DNA of 64,000 nucleotides, from assembly GCA_949358305.1 (NCBI GenBank), contig OX442314.1:26025118-26089117 (forward strand). Reading direction: 5' to 3'. Shown here piece after piece: positions 11,631-22,690 of the stretch. The stretch is from Strigamia acuminata (taxonomy: Eukaryota; Arthropoda; Chilopoda; Geophilomorpha; Linotaeniidae). The notes beneath the pieces were generated by a model, which saw only the letters and a program-made list of their open reading frames with translations, made no database searches and was not told the DNA's origin. The stretch's first letter is position 1, and the number at the start of each line of letters is the position of its first letter. Position numbers and translations under genes: made by a program.

Positions 11631-13467
11631 TTTTGAAATGCCCCGCTTTTGGTGTTTACAAATTCAAACGTGTGAATCTACGCATCTAATAATTAATATT
11701 CTTTGATTTATTTAAGAGCCTAGCCTCGAGTCCCTGACCAGAACGCAAGTCTTTTCCCAGAAATCCAATGCAGGTGGTGTGTTGTGTTTATTAAACAGCA
11801 GAAGAAATTTTTTCTTTTGTAATTTTGCATGTTTTGAATGCATAATGAGCAGTTTACCTGTAATTTTCTTTACGAAAAGAAATAAATACTATATTGCTAC
11901 TTTCCCCGTTAAAACATAAATTAAAAGACAATTTAGTTAGGATAATATCTACCCCCAACCACATCTGACCTCTGAATCGTTTATTGAACCTCAGGTGGAT
12001 GTTTCGGATAAAAAGAACATCCGAATAATTACAGTCCATGAATTAAAATTACCAACCCTAAGCTTAATGACTATTATTGAGCACGGAAATGTTAGACGTT
12101 TGAAGTCTGCTCAATTTTACTTAAAATTCGTTTGAACAGCTCACCGACTTGAAATAATCTTGCAAGTCACAACACATCAACTTAAAAAAAAAAACACACA
12201 CACAAACCAGTGATCTCTAATGAGAAAATTCCCAATTAATTTAGTCATTTAATATCCTCCCCATTAACCAGAGAAACAAAACCATTAATTCCAATAACAA
12301 CAAATGCGATCTATTTCATTCGAACATTAATCTTCAACAAGGATATCAACAGGAAGTTGCTGTATTTGATGCCATTCCCTTCAACAAAAAAAAAAAACAA
12401 AACTTGATTGTCAATCATAAACTTACAGAAAAGAGAAAAGAAACAACCGCACATGTGCAACTTTTACAAGGAAGACCAGCCGCACAATTGGTACCTCATG
12501 TTGTGACATTTACAATCCATGACGCAATTTCCATCACTTCAACCTCCTATAAAACACCACTTGTCCTCCCAGAATTGTTCACACTTGTGCCGCGGCTCTT
12601 ATTCAAAACTGCCATTTTTGTCAGCAATTACAATTTCGGTTTTTCGTTTGTTACATTTGTTTAATGTAACAAACGAAGTCTGAACGTCTCGAACGAAGCA
12701 TACGTTCATCATTCCTGAGGTTAAATACGGAAACAATACCGTAATTTTGCAAAAAGACGGTATTTTGGGGTCTCAGCCGCAACTACAATTCGAGAGCGAC
12801 TCTTAATCGGTAAAATACAGTAGGTGCATTCAAAAACTCTAAAACGTATGCAAAACTCGTTTCGTGTTTGAACGTGACGTCATTCCCATTGAATAACATT
12901 ACCTAGTATCTTAAACATGGTCCAAATACGAGGTTCCGCCGAACACTTTTTCTCTCAAGTTAAACAAGACCATGAATGCGCCTACTTTTTGCTGCTTTAA
13001 CATATTGAAAAAATGCACAAAGAACGTCAGTTCTTCGAAACACATCCTAATTTAATCGTCAAAAGAGATCCGTTAAGTCCCATCTTAAAAGCAAATCTCT
13101 CAAGGTCGTTTCAAGGAGAATCTGCTAAATCATTCCAACTCAAAATATGTAAAACCGTTTCAAAACCTCCTTAGTTTTCCCCCCAATCTTATTACACCTC
13201 TTGCACACTCACCATCATTATCACCAGTGAACAACAATCGCTTAAAACCCGCCATGTGTTTCGCTTCCTATCTAATTCCGTAATTGAAGCAACAAACTCC
13301 GTTCTAAATATAACATCGCCACCCCCACGCCTATTTGACCACCAAAACACCAGGTGCAAGTGAAATGTGGCCTAGCTCCAACACAACCTCACGGATAATT
13401 TATTCCCTACGTTTTTACGGCCAATCGATACGTACTTAAATGTACAAGAAAAAGAAATAAATAAAAA

Positions 13468-13752
13468 CTGTAGTTCGCGCCCGATATTTCGATGCTAAAT
13501 TCGCACTGCGCATCCCAATTCTTATTTAGCAGTATTAAGCCTAATAATGCTAAACTAACGTAAATAAACAACAATAAACTCACTATTAACAGTAATTTAC
13601 AGCGTAGGACCAAAATATTTTTATTTATTTACCTTATTTTTAGCATTATTAGGCTTAATACCGCTAAATAACACCTGGAATTAGAAAATTGTCGGCGCAG
13701 AATGGGATGCGCAGTACGAATTTAGTATCAAGATTTTGGGCGCAAACTGTAG
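13468..13752. mobile_element. MITE, family B, complete
   Basis: It is about 285 bp and its arms are nearly all inverted repeat. They run from CTGTAGTTCGCGCCC through CTGCGCATCCCA to TTAGCAGTATTAAGCCTAAT, mirrored by ATTAGGCTTAATACCGCTAA, TGGGATGCGCAGT and GCGCAAACTGTAG. No transposase is present. Confidence 0.8.
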
Positions 13753-14393
13753 TCGAGGCAGACACGAGTAGAGAAAGAAATTTACAACGCCAACTCATCG
13801 ATATTAATTTTTATCTCGGTTTCGTGCTCAAAATCCACTCAAACCAAACACCACCTGCTAATTAGACGACCACTCACTTACCAGGTGCTTTTTTCAGAAT
13901 TATTATTACTAACAAGCTCGGGGTGACCAACTTAGTTAATGACACATATTTTGAAGGGATACAGTCACATTTTCGGCGTTCAAGATCGAAAAGAACGAGT
14001 GACGTATCATCAACAAACACGTTTTAGTTATAATTTCGAAGCATGCGCAATGCTCGAAATTAAAAATTCCACGAACCGGAACAATAATTCATACAATTAC
14101 AAAACCACAAGAAAAAAAAAATTACAAAAAACTCTCACCAGGGGAATAACAAAACAAACAAACAAACAAAACATAAATTCAAAATCCCCCGAATTAACAT
14201 CACGTTTCATTCACACCAGTGAATCACAATCCAACGTGTGACCGGATATCAAAAATATTCAACACTGAGGTCATAAATCCCAAACTTCCTGTTCCAAGAA
14301 CAAGCCCCAAACACATTTTCAGACACAACACATCATAAACTATATAATAAAAAATATAAATACACAAAAAAATATATATGACCATCCACTCAC

Positions 14394-14740
14394 CTTTGTT
14401 AAGTTACTTAAATATATTAAAGGAGACGAGGGAAAAAGCGAAGAGAAAAAGAAATCAACGAAGAAGTAAAGCGAGAGGAGCGAAGCGAATAAAAAACCAG
14501 TACAAGTTGTAGAAGAAGAGTGACGCCAGCTGGTGCCGACTTTCAGTTAAAACGGACATTCGGTCAAAAATACAGAGTGCGTCCATTGGATAATTTGGTG
14601 GGGCCCAAACGAGAGCAGCTGTCAGATGAACACAATGAGATATGGATGAGAAGAAAGAGAGAGAAAGAGAGAGAGAGAGAGAGAAGGGGACAAGGGATGA
14701 TGGCCAAGAGAGTAAAGAGGAGTAACACGCACTAGGAAAA
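14394..14740 (-). other. Candidate non-coding leader exon of the PTBP gene
   Basis: A strong donor AACAAAG|GTGAGTGG ends this stretch on the minus strand. Its sequence is pyrimidine-rich, with a (CT)n run at 14649-14686, as in housekeeping 5' leaders. A ZNF143-like site and a perfect CRE lie just upstream at 14772-14796. The frame continuous with RGSDELL is open for 42 codons before the donor, with no AUG; it ends LTK. Starts would be at AUG codon 19 of the 10673 exon or non-AUG. The right (TSS) border is a guess. Confidence 0.35.
14649..14686. repeat. (AG)n microsatellite
   Basis: It is (CT)n on the minus strand, inside the candidate leader exon. Confidence 0.9.
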
Positions 14741-14771
14741 GGTAATCCATAAATCGTTTATGCGGCATACG

Positions 14772-14796
14772 GCATTCTGGGAATTGTGTGACGTCA
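14772..14796. promoter_or_regulatory. ZNF143/Staf-like site next to a CRE palindrome
   Basis: GCATTCTGGGAATTGT resembles the ZNF143/Staf (THAP11) promoter element TTCTGGGAATTGTAGT. Two bases further is TGACGTCA, the full CRE bound by CREB/ATF. Such pairs are typical of promoters. Here they sit just upstream of a CT-rich segment and a consensus donor on the minus strand. Assignment to PTBP is inferred. Confidence 0.4.
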
Positions 14797-15209
14797 CAAA
14801 CTCTCCGCGTATCGATTGCAAAGGGAGATGTACGCATGTATTTTGTGATACAAATATGAAATGTATCGAGTTTAAGCGAGTAATAATCGATTCAATATCG
14901 AATGCAAATGGATGCGGGCAAACGTTGGAAATGTATTCAGTTGTAAAGCTGTGAAACCGGATTTCTGCATAAACTTTCGCTCGTAAACAATTACGAGATA
15001 ACTATCAAATATTAAGAGGTCATTGTCATGGAAAAAGATAAATTTAATTCTCAGATTAAAAAACCTAAAAAAATTTTTAAAAAATCTAATTTTACCGCGC
15101 ATGCGCAACTCAAAAAAACTTTTACCGACTAATTTCACAAGATTTCGCATTCGAATAAAAATATTTGCACACAATAACGTCAAAACCCCATAATTAAGCG
15201 GTCATTGTA

Positions 15210-15460
15210 TTGTATTTCACAATTTCAACATCGATGACGCGCGAAAACAATCAAAATGCACCCACGCGTGCGTACTCGAGTGCACGGGAAATGCGCTTCG
15301 TTCCAGCCGAACAAAGCGCGCCATTCGCGGCCGGGGTTGACGCCGATTCCCGTGCTCGCGCTGCGGTTCAATTTCCCCGCATAAAACGTCCCAATAGAAA
15401 ACTTTTAATTTCGCAAAATGGCGGCATGTATTCCCAGAACATGACGAGCAACATAAAATA
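15210..15460. promoter_or_regulatory. CpG-rich segment with a YY1-like motif
   Basis: This short segment is much richer in CpG than its surroundings (GCGCGCC, GCGGCCGGGG, ACGCGTGCG). It ends with AAAATGGCGGC, a YY1-type motif, and TTCCCAGAA, a half ZNF143-like site. It reads as a promoter or CpG island rather than coding sequence. Its direction is unclear. Confidence 0.35.
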
Positions 15461-15984
15461 AAGAAGGGATAAAATAAAAAAACCTAAACCTACATAAAAA
15501 GGAGGTCATTAAAAGATTCGGGGAAAGGAAAGGAGGACAGGGTAGGACGAAAATGGTGTGTGGGGAATGATAAAGGGAGAAACATGTGGTGGAACACGGA
15601 AAAAAATGTAGGTGGTGGGTGGATGGGGCGTAAACGGAATGTCGAGAGGAGAAGAAACTCATGACCGCCAACGCAAGAACCTTGAATGGCGAAGGACAAA
15701 AAAATACAAGGCGAAAGTGAAGGACAAAAATGGATAACAAGTTCACGAACAAGAACTTTTTCAACTTCTGTTTTGGTTCGCAGTTTCCAACGTAGACATT
15801 TTTTCTTTTTCAATTTTTTTTTTTTTTAAAATATGTGATCATGTTTTTTTTTCTTGTTTTGTTAACAAAATTCCACGCCTGAATTCGAATTTATAAAAAA
15901 TAAATAGAAAAAAGTATCGCCTGGGGTGGAAATTCCTTTAAATAACATCCAAAACGTTATTTAAATTCGAAATTAAAGACAAAA

Positions 15985-16328
15985 ATGCTGTTTTATGAGT
16001 GAAAAACGTACGAGAAATGCTAATTTTACGTGAATTACGTAAGGATAATGTTATTCTAACGTGAAAAACGTACAAAAATGATTTTTTTGATCTTTAAAAC
16101 CGTAAAAAAAAATTATTTTAACGTAGAAAACGCAAAACAATGCTATTTTAACGTGAAAAACGCACGAAAAATGCAATTTCAGCGGGGAAAACGCACGAAA
16201 AATGCAATTTCAGCGGGAAAAACGCACGAAAAATTATGTTTTAACGTAAAAAAAAAACATACAAATTTTATTTTACCGTGGAAAAACACACCAAGTGCCA
16301 ATTAAACGCGAATAACGTACCAAAAACC
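15985..16328. repeat. Minisatellite, about 31-bp unit
   Basis: Repeated words are AACGTGAAAAACGCACGAAA and TGCAATTTCAGCGG. Roughly ten diverged units are visible, clearest at 16140-16240. Confidence 0.8.
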
Positions 16329-16770
16329 TCATTTATCTCGTATCAACTTTAAAAACTCCATTCCCCAAACCTTAAACAACCATTTAAAAACACCCTCGAT
16401 CCACAAAAAAAACCCCCTAACCCAAAAAAACCCACCAAAAAAAAAAAAAAAACCTAACCCCAATTCAACAGATCCCACATTTCCATTTCCAGTTTACTTC
16501 ATACACCCTCAAACCATAAGCCTAACCCAACTCCTAACAATGCCCATTGTCCCACACAACACTTCCCATGCGGAAAGGAAAAACACACGCGGACCAAACC
16601 AAAAAAACAAAACAAAACAAAACAAAACACCAAAACACCAAACCCAAACAAAACAACAAAAACCAACAAAACGAACCGTCAAACAAACAAATTTAAAAAA
16701 ATATTTACAAAAATACGAACAAATTCAAATCCAAATAAAAAAATAACTTAAAAAAAAGATGGCCACTTAC

Positions 16771-16782
16771 TTTGGGATGCAT
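16771..16782 (-). CDS. PTBP1: Candidate alternative first coding exon (ATG CAT CCC AAA)
   Basis: On the minus strand an AUG directly after an in-frame TAA begins four codons, MHPK, that run into a good donor AAA|GTAAGTGG. Phase 0 would give MHPK-RGSDELL, again restoring KRGSDELL. The sequence just upstream in transcription (16830-17160) is GC-elevated and CpG-rich, as expected of a 5' leader or promoter. If this exon followed the 22185-22250 exon, its TAA would stop the frame, so the two would be mutually exclusive. With so few codons the support is the donor, the phase and the leader context only. Confidence 0.3.
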
Positions 16783-16829
16783 TTAGACGCCGGTAAAATG
16801 TCAATTCAAAAATATATATATTTCGTTCT

Positions 16830-17160
16830 TAAAAAAAATCCCAAAACTCGGCTGAAATCGCGAATAAAAACGAACAAAATCCCGCGGCCCGAAATTCGAA
16901 CGTCCAGCGCAGTCCAAAGCAAACGTCGTCGTCACTACAAGTTGAGTCGTCTTGACAAAGAACAGATCACGTTGCGAATGAGAACGAGACCGAGACGTTA
17001 TTACTCTTGGCTTGGTTTTGGCTCTCTGCAAAGCCAAGGTTGACTGCCCCAGGCTACAGCTGCACCTTAAGCCTAATCCCTTCTTTCTGGTTCCCAACCC
17101 CTCCTGTCTCTTTTTCTCTAGCCCCGGGACCACTCTCGCCAGACGTGAATAATCCATCGA
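16830..17160 (-). promoter_or_regulatory. GC-elevated leader/promoter-like block
   Basis: This block has raised GC and CpG content directly upstream, in minus-strand sense, of the MHPK candidate exon. The minus strand has pyrimidine-rich steps such as TCTCGGTCTCGTTCTC. A 138-codon minus reading frame (16801-17217) crosses it but has no recognisable domain and low complexity; I treat it as chance openness. Confidence 0.25.
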
Positions 17161-19539
17161 CAAACTCCCATCACAACAAAATAAAACACGAAAATAAATC
17201 GACAAAAAATCGAACAAAATAAATTAAAATCGTTACAAAATTCAATTTCACTCGCAACACGAATTTTTCAACATTATTTAAATTTCTCCCAATCCAAAAT
17301 GGCCGCCAAATTTTTTATTTTTAAATTTTTTTTATTTTTTTGTGCAAAAATTTGCACGAATTCCACCAAATCCAAAAATAACCGGCCAAAAAATTCCACA
17401 ATTTATTAAAACAAGCTTTTTATTCGCAACGCAAACTTTAATCCAGCTCATAAACTTGGCTCGATACCAACCAGCATCCGATAAAATCAAAATGGCAGTC
17501 AACAATTCGAAGCCCCGCACTTAACCCCGACTTCGAGTCTTCGACTCCGCTCCTTTCTTCTCCCGCCCAAAATTTTACGATTCCCAGATTAAACTCTATC
17601 ACTGTGTATTAATCACACCCTCAATGACACTTTTCACGACCGGACATTAAATCGGCATTTTATAGACAGCAGAAGACGCCATTTCTCGGTACATCCCACG
17701 TTTCAACTAAAACTAAGGATTAAAACTTTTTATTTTTATTTTTTTTCAAAAAAAGGGTTAATAGAAACGGGGCAGCGCAGCCATTAAGAGTCGAGCAAAT
17801 TGACGATGGAATTCTGGGAAAAAGCCGCCATCACAGCCATGAAACGACATCGAATAAAAAGACGCCTTTTATCACCGCAGAGACAAAACTCATTAAAACC
17901 GCGCCATCTTTTATTTTATCCCTTTTTCCACGAGGTTATAAAAGACGAATTACAAACGGGGCATTAAAATCGCTGCTCAGAATGCAAACACACCTTACGG
18001 ACCCAAAAATAAAAACAAAAATTTGACACCAGCTGACGCTTTTTAAATCTGAATTTCGGTCGTATCAAGCGGCACAGCAATCGGGGCCCCCAAATGAATT
18101 TTTATATCGAAAAATCATCAAATTTTCTTAGAAATTTCAATTTGCGGGGCCCGAAAAACCACTACGAAGATTTATATTCATCACTGGGGCCCCCATTTGG
18201 GCCCCAAACTCCAAAATGTGGCGCTGGACGTGTCGAATAAATTTGATTTGGTTCGAAATAATTTTTCAATGAAGAATAAAAATAAAACGATCGATCAGCG
18301 ACGTCTGGATGGAGTTGGCGGAGTGAGCAAGAGAGAAGTAACGTGTATAAAAAGGAAAGAGTCCAACAAGTGGTTTTAACTTGTTGCTTCAACTTGGGTC
18401 TGGGGAAAGTCGATATGAAAATAATAAGGAGCGAAAATGGATGGCGTCATAAACCGGAAATGAGGTCATTTAAACTGCCATTTTCGATTGCAACAGGTCT
18501 TGAGATGGATGCGAGAAAAGCGCTATTGATTGAAATTGCACGAGAAAATTGAGTTCAAATTCGATTTTCTTAATTTCAGCGTTTAAAAAACCCACGCGGC
18601 GCCCCCTGTGAGCCAAAAATAAAAAAAAATTACAAATTGCTTCTCCAAACCTTTTAATTCCTCGCAATTTTCGCAAAAATTGCTTTTAAAACACGTTCTC
18701 CAGGCGCAACGAATCGATTTTCGAGCGTGCAATTTTTAATTCCATTCGCCCGGCTATCGGAGCGCTGTTGTCAAGCAACTTTGGCACAATCAAAACTTCT
18801 TCTAAACATGGCGCCCGGTGATTTATTCTCCTCCGAGCCGAGATTAACTCGATACAAGTAAAGAGAATTAAAAGACATTTATCTTTCAAATTACTTGTGC
18901 AAACAGATAACAAGATGGATGGCTCAATCTCGCGAAAAAACCAAAAAAAAACAAAAAAAAAAAGTTCATTTAAATCCCAGGAAACTTTGAATTAGTGATT
19001 TCGTTTTCCAAAATTCACTTACAACATAAATATGTGAAATAAGAAAAAGTTAAGCAAGCGGAGCGAAAAAGAAAGATAATGGCGCTCTTTGTCGATGCCC
19101 ATCGTTGGCGAAGAAGAAAGAAAACTCTCGATAAGTACAAATGGAGTCAACGACCCCTAGTGAGTTAAACTGGAAACTTCATGCAGAAATACAATTGTTT
19201 TTTTTTTTTTTTTGCTCGCAAAAACGCATGGAAAGACAGAGAAAGACAGAATTAAATAGAATTTTGGAAAGAAGCTTTTCCCCCTTGGTGGTCAACGTGA
19301 GTTGAACAGGTTTTTACTACGGTAATCCTTTCGACCCAGTCCAATGTGCAGCAAACTTAAAGCATGTGCGAATTACCAACAAATTTCCTGCATAGCTAAT
19401 GGTGGATACACACTGGGCGCAGAGCAAATTGCAAATGAGCGCACCATAGCTCCGATTAAAGTTCATATGCCCATTTGTTTACGGTAGTAATGAAGGAAAA
19501 GTTAAAATTTAATACGCAACTTTCAGGAATCGCTCATCA

Positions 19540-19840
19540 TGCCGGTCAGTAGTGGCCACCTGTTACACAACATTGGGCATAGTCAGTACTAGGATGGGTG
19601 ACCGACTAGGAATCTCAGTTGTTTCTCATCCTTGTCTGACTAAGATACTGTTTCTAGGGCAAGAACATCCGCCTCAAACTGGGTTTTCCATGCTTTTTCA
19701 AGTTCTCGATGGAAGAGCAAGGTTGGGGCCTCAAAAAAGTCGTCCCACAGACCGCGGCTTACATGGCCTAATACCCCTCACAAGTACTCGCCTAAGAGGT
19801 CATGACCATCAAAGCAGAAATACACAATACAAGCTCAATT
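19540..19840 (+). mobile_element. 5S rRNA-derived SINE, fullest copy
   Basis: The head reads AGTCAGTACTAGGATGGGTG then ACCGACTAGGAAT. This follows the 3' half of 5S rRNA (GGTTAGTACTTGGATGGGAGACCGCC...), including the internal C-box promoter. The body continues with GGGCAAGAACATCCGCC and CGTCCCACAGACCGCGGCTT. This is SINE3-like architecture: a Pol III 5S head fused to an unrelated body. Confidence 0.8.
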
Positions 19841-20049
19841 AATTACAGCACACGCTAGAGAATTAGTTAAAACATGGCGGCCTAGCAAGAAACACGTCTG
19901 CTCAAAGTAAATTAATTAATAAAGCATCGATTATCCGAACAAGCTTAAGCGAACGTCCGGTTATCCGAAGAGGGGTGATCGATTTCTGAAGGATTCTTAA
20001 TCATTTTTTTTAATTTTCATATACAGGACTAGGCCTGTGTAATTACTCT

Positions 20050-20365
20050 TTGAAGCGAATGCGATACTGCAGTTTGGCGATATTTTTGCGATATATCAAT
20101 TAGAAGTAGCGGTGTAATCGCATCATCGCAAGATATCGCAAAATATCACACTATCGCAATACTATAAGACATTGCAATATATTGCAATATGTGATATTGC
20201 GATATATTGCAATATGCGATGTTGCGATATAGCAATATGCGATATTGCAATATATTGCAATGTGCGATATTGCGATATACCGCAAACGACAGCTACTGAC
20301 TAATGTAGCTGCGATATTACACCAAAAAATAATCGCATTGCAATATATCGCAAATTCGCACAGGG
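20050..20365. repeat. GCGATATTGCAATAT tandem/palindromic array
   Basis: GCGATAT and TTGCAATAT words alternate, each nearly self-complementary, so the tract could form many hairpins. A third of it also reads as CGATAT runs. Confidence 0.85.
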
Positions 20366-21077
20366 CTATACAGGAATTGTTGATAATTCAGATTATGATA
20401 AGTCAAATAATTCATTTGACTTTGAATGCACCCAATATGTATACACAGTAACCTAATGTCCGATTACGCAAACAAATCGGTTTAATGAACACCTAAGTCT
20501 CCTAATTAGTTCAGATAACCGATGCACTAGTTTAGTAGAAGCCATTTTAGACCAATTTTAGACAACTAAATTACTGATTCATTGATAAACCCCACCACTA
20601 TAAATTAAAAAAAGACAAATAAAATTTCCTTAAACGAAAAAAAAAAAATAAAAATAAAAATCTTCCATAAAAAAATTGTTTAAATTCCAACACACCTGAC
20701 CGCACACAGACGCACATAAAAAAATTTAATAAAAAACAACGCAATAAAAAAAAATAAAAACCCACTTTCCAAGTGTAGTCGACAAATCATCTCAAGTTAT
20801 GAAAATTCACAAAAATACCACACCAGTTGGCAACAAATATAGAAATGTAAATATAAGTCTCTAAATTAAATGGTAGAGAGTCTTCACAGATAAAAACCTT
20901 CCTTCCCTCTTGCACGGCCCTTGTGGAAACAAAGTGTACGTCTATAACATTAACATAATAATTGCTTCATTACAGAGATCTTGCAAAAATTTAACTTGTG
21001 CCGTTTTCAGACTTATAAACAAAGTTATATGGCACTTTTAACATTGCAAACTTTGTGTCTGTTATATGTACACTTAC

Positions 21078-21185
21078 TTCCTTAATAACTGGACTGGAAT
21101 TTAAATCGTAATTTCGTTGAATTGGGCTTGCTAAGCATTTTGGGTCCTTAGTTGATGAAGTTGGAGTAAAATAGCATACGACCAT
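21078..21185 (-). CDS. Candidate alternative first coding exon (36 codons, ends VIKE)
   Basis: An AUG at 21183-21185 (minus strand) opens 36 codons, beginning MVVCYFTPTS and ending NSSPVIKE, at a consensus donor GAA|GTAAGTG in phase 0. Splicing to the 10673 exon would give VIKE-RGSDELL. No acceptor is visible right of the AUG, so it would have to be a first exon. It shows no recognisable similarity and may be chance. Confidence 0.2.
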
Positions 21186-21301
21186 GTTGTATTTGAAAAT
21201 TAATATACCGGTAAGTGATTTTATTGCGATTAAAACTGGTCTGTGTCACAATTAATGACAATAGTCAAGACAAAACTTGTACTCGGGTCGGTTTTCCCAT
21301 A

Positions 21302-21535
21302 AACTGACACTGAACTGAACTGATTATTTGTCAACTGAACTGATTTTTTGTCAAGTAAACTGATTATTTGTCAACTGAACTGATTTTTTGTCAACTAAAC
21401 TGATTTTTTGTCAACTAAACTGATTTTTTTGTCAACTGAACTAATTTTTTGTCAACTGAACTAATTTTTTGTCAACTAAACTGATTTTTTTGTCAACTGA
21501 AATGATTTTTTTGTCAACTGAACTGATTCGGTTTG
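21302..21535. repeat. Minisatellite, about 21-bp unit
   Basis: The unit is close to TGTCAACTAAACTGATTTTT, with about eleven copies. Variants alternate CTGAAC and CTAAAC. Confidence 0.9.
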
Positions 21536-22184
21536 AAAATATTCAAACTGAAAATGAGCTGAACTAAAAAAACAAACTGAAAATTTTGGATTAAAATTTT
21601 ATTATTTAAACAAAACCCCCCAAAAAACATAAAAATTCCAAACTGCAATTTTAAACGAACTTTTCGAAGGCATCTAGCGATTTATATAAGAAAATGACGT
21701 CTCTGGAACAAATTCAAACTTCTGCTTAAATGTTTTAAGTAGCTTAATGCTTTTTCACTTCAGGATATGTTTTTTTAAACTAACGATCATGAAACTCGGC
21801 TGACGTGCAAAATCCAACGAGCGCACATACAAAAGCATGCAAAATTATACATTTAGACTAATTTAAAAAATTCAAACAAATCTAAATGACTTTACAAATG
21901 CACCCAGTGATCATTGGAAGGTAAAAATCAGAAAAAAAACCCAAAAAACCAATACAACCCATCTGTAATTACAGACTAATTCAGAAACTGGCATGCCAAG
22001 ACTATCTCTAGAAATCTGCGGTTAAAAATAAAGCAACAGCCGAAACACTCCCAAACGAATTAACTAAATTATTATCGTGCACTTTTCAACTGACAAATAA
22101 ATTCCAGGCCTAATAAACCTTCACCATTTTTCAAAATAAAAAAAAAAAATCCTTTTCCACCAAAAAATGGCAAATTTTCTTTAC

Positions 22185-22250
22185 CTTCATCGTACTCGTG
22201 GCAGCGCGAATTGGCGTCAATTCTAAATTGTCAGGCCAACAAAGGCTAAC
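22185..22250 (-). CDS. PTBP1: Probable PTBP upstream exon ending in TMK, before RGSDELL
   Basis: Seen: on the minus strand an acceptor GTGTTTTTTATTTTAG is followed by 66 nt that stay open in the phase-0 frame (22 codons). A donor AAG|GTAAAG follows. The frame ends PDNLELTPIRAATSTMK, and joining it to the 10673-10774 exon recreates the KRGSDELL junction of known PTB proteins, where the intron also falls between K and R. A start could be the AUG two codons from the donor (giving MK-RGSDELL), or the exon may be internal and fed by a first exon further right. Against it: the intron is 11.4 kb and 22 codons can be open by chance. Transcript data would decide. Confidence 0.5.
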
Positions 22251-22479
22251 CTAAAATAAAAAACACATGAATAAAAATTGCAAAAACAAACAAAAACAGC
22301 AAAAAAATCACGGATTCAATTATGAAAAACAATAACACGGCCCAAACGTTGTCAAAACGAGAATACAGCAACTTCTGCGAGTCTATTTTGTTAAACTTAT
22401 TGATTTTCTAGCACGAGTCCACTAGAAATGCGTGATATCTGAAAAGAAGATCTAAACTGGACGTCATGATCATAATCGT

Positions 22480-22690
22480 TATAATAATTTGTGATGATCC
22501 CGCCAAGAGTCGACGTTACACTCGGAAAGTGCAATTGGCACGTGTTTCTAACTGTAACCACACAAAACATTACCGAAAGACACGGCAGTGGACCGCCGCA
22601 AAAGAAGAAATTAGTAGCCTCTTAAGAGCTCTAGCGCCATTGTGTCTCGTAATGTCTCGTTCGTGACGAGAATCCGAAAAAATGGTGAAT
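22480..22690 (-). promoter_or_regulatory. GC-elevated block with an E-box, upstream of the 22185 exon
   Basis: This GC-raised stretch contains CACGTG (E-box) near 22540, GGCGGGA on the minus strand and a short AUG frame MALELLRGY. It lies just upstream of the 22185-22250 exon and could be its promoter. The evidence is composition only. Confidence 0.2.

Larger units (their letters stand above)
10775..22184 (-). other. PTBP 5' region: long intron with candidate first exons
   Basis: It contains family A and B MITEs, candidate first exons (14394, 16771, 21078), promoter-like blocks, tandem arrays and a SINE. The stretches 11640-13460, 15470-15980 and 17230-19530 show no gene. At 18070-18210 two GGGGCCCCCA words form a palindrome-rich patch. 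Confidence 0.5.
3992..22250 (-). other. PTBP1: PTB/hnRNP I (PTBP-family) gene, partial, 5' part
   Basis: Seen: five exon-like blocks on the minus strand with GT-AG borders join in one open frame of 201 codons (179 without the tentative 22185-22250 exon). The product matches the N-terminus, RRM1 and start of RRM2 of polypyrimidine tract-binding proteins. Known: PTB proteins carry four RRMs, bind UCUU/CUCUCU pyrimidine tracts, shuttle between nucleus and cytoplasm, repress alternative exons and support mRNA stability and some IRES translation. The remaining RRM2, RRM3 and RRM4 exons are not seen in 1-3991 and must lie off the left edge. Introns are 491, 988, 4767 and about 11,410 bp; the last three hold transposon remnants or simple repeats. 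The symbol is by family resemblance: invertebrates usually have one PTBP gene, so PTBP1 means the PTBP1/2/3 group and is not a claim of one-to-one orthology. Confidence 0.93.

Noticed and set aside
13210-13255. Minus first-exon candidate MAGFKRLLFTGDND with a GTGAGT donor
   Set aside because: It ends in phase 1, while the PTBP exon needs phase 0; joining would shift the frame into a stop.
16801-17217. 138-codon minus-strand frame
   Set aside because: No recognisable domain; it overlaps a GC-raised leader-like block, and low stop density there explains it.
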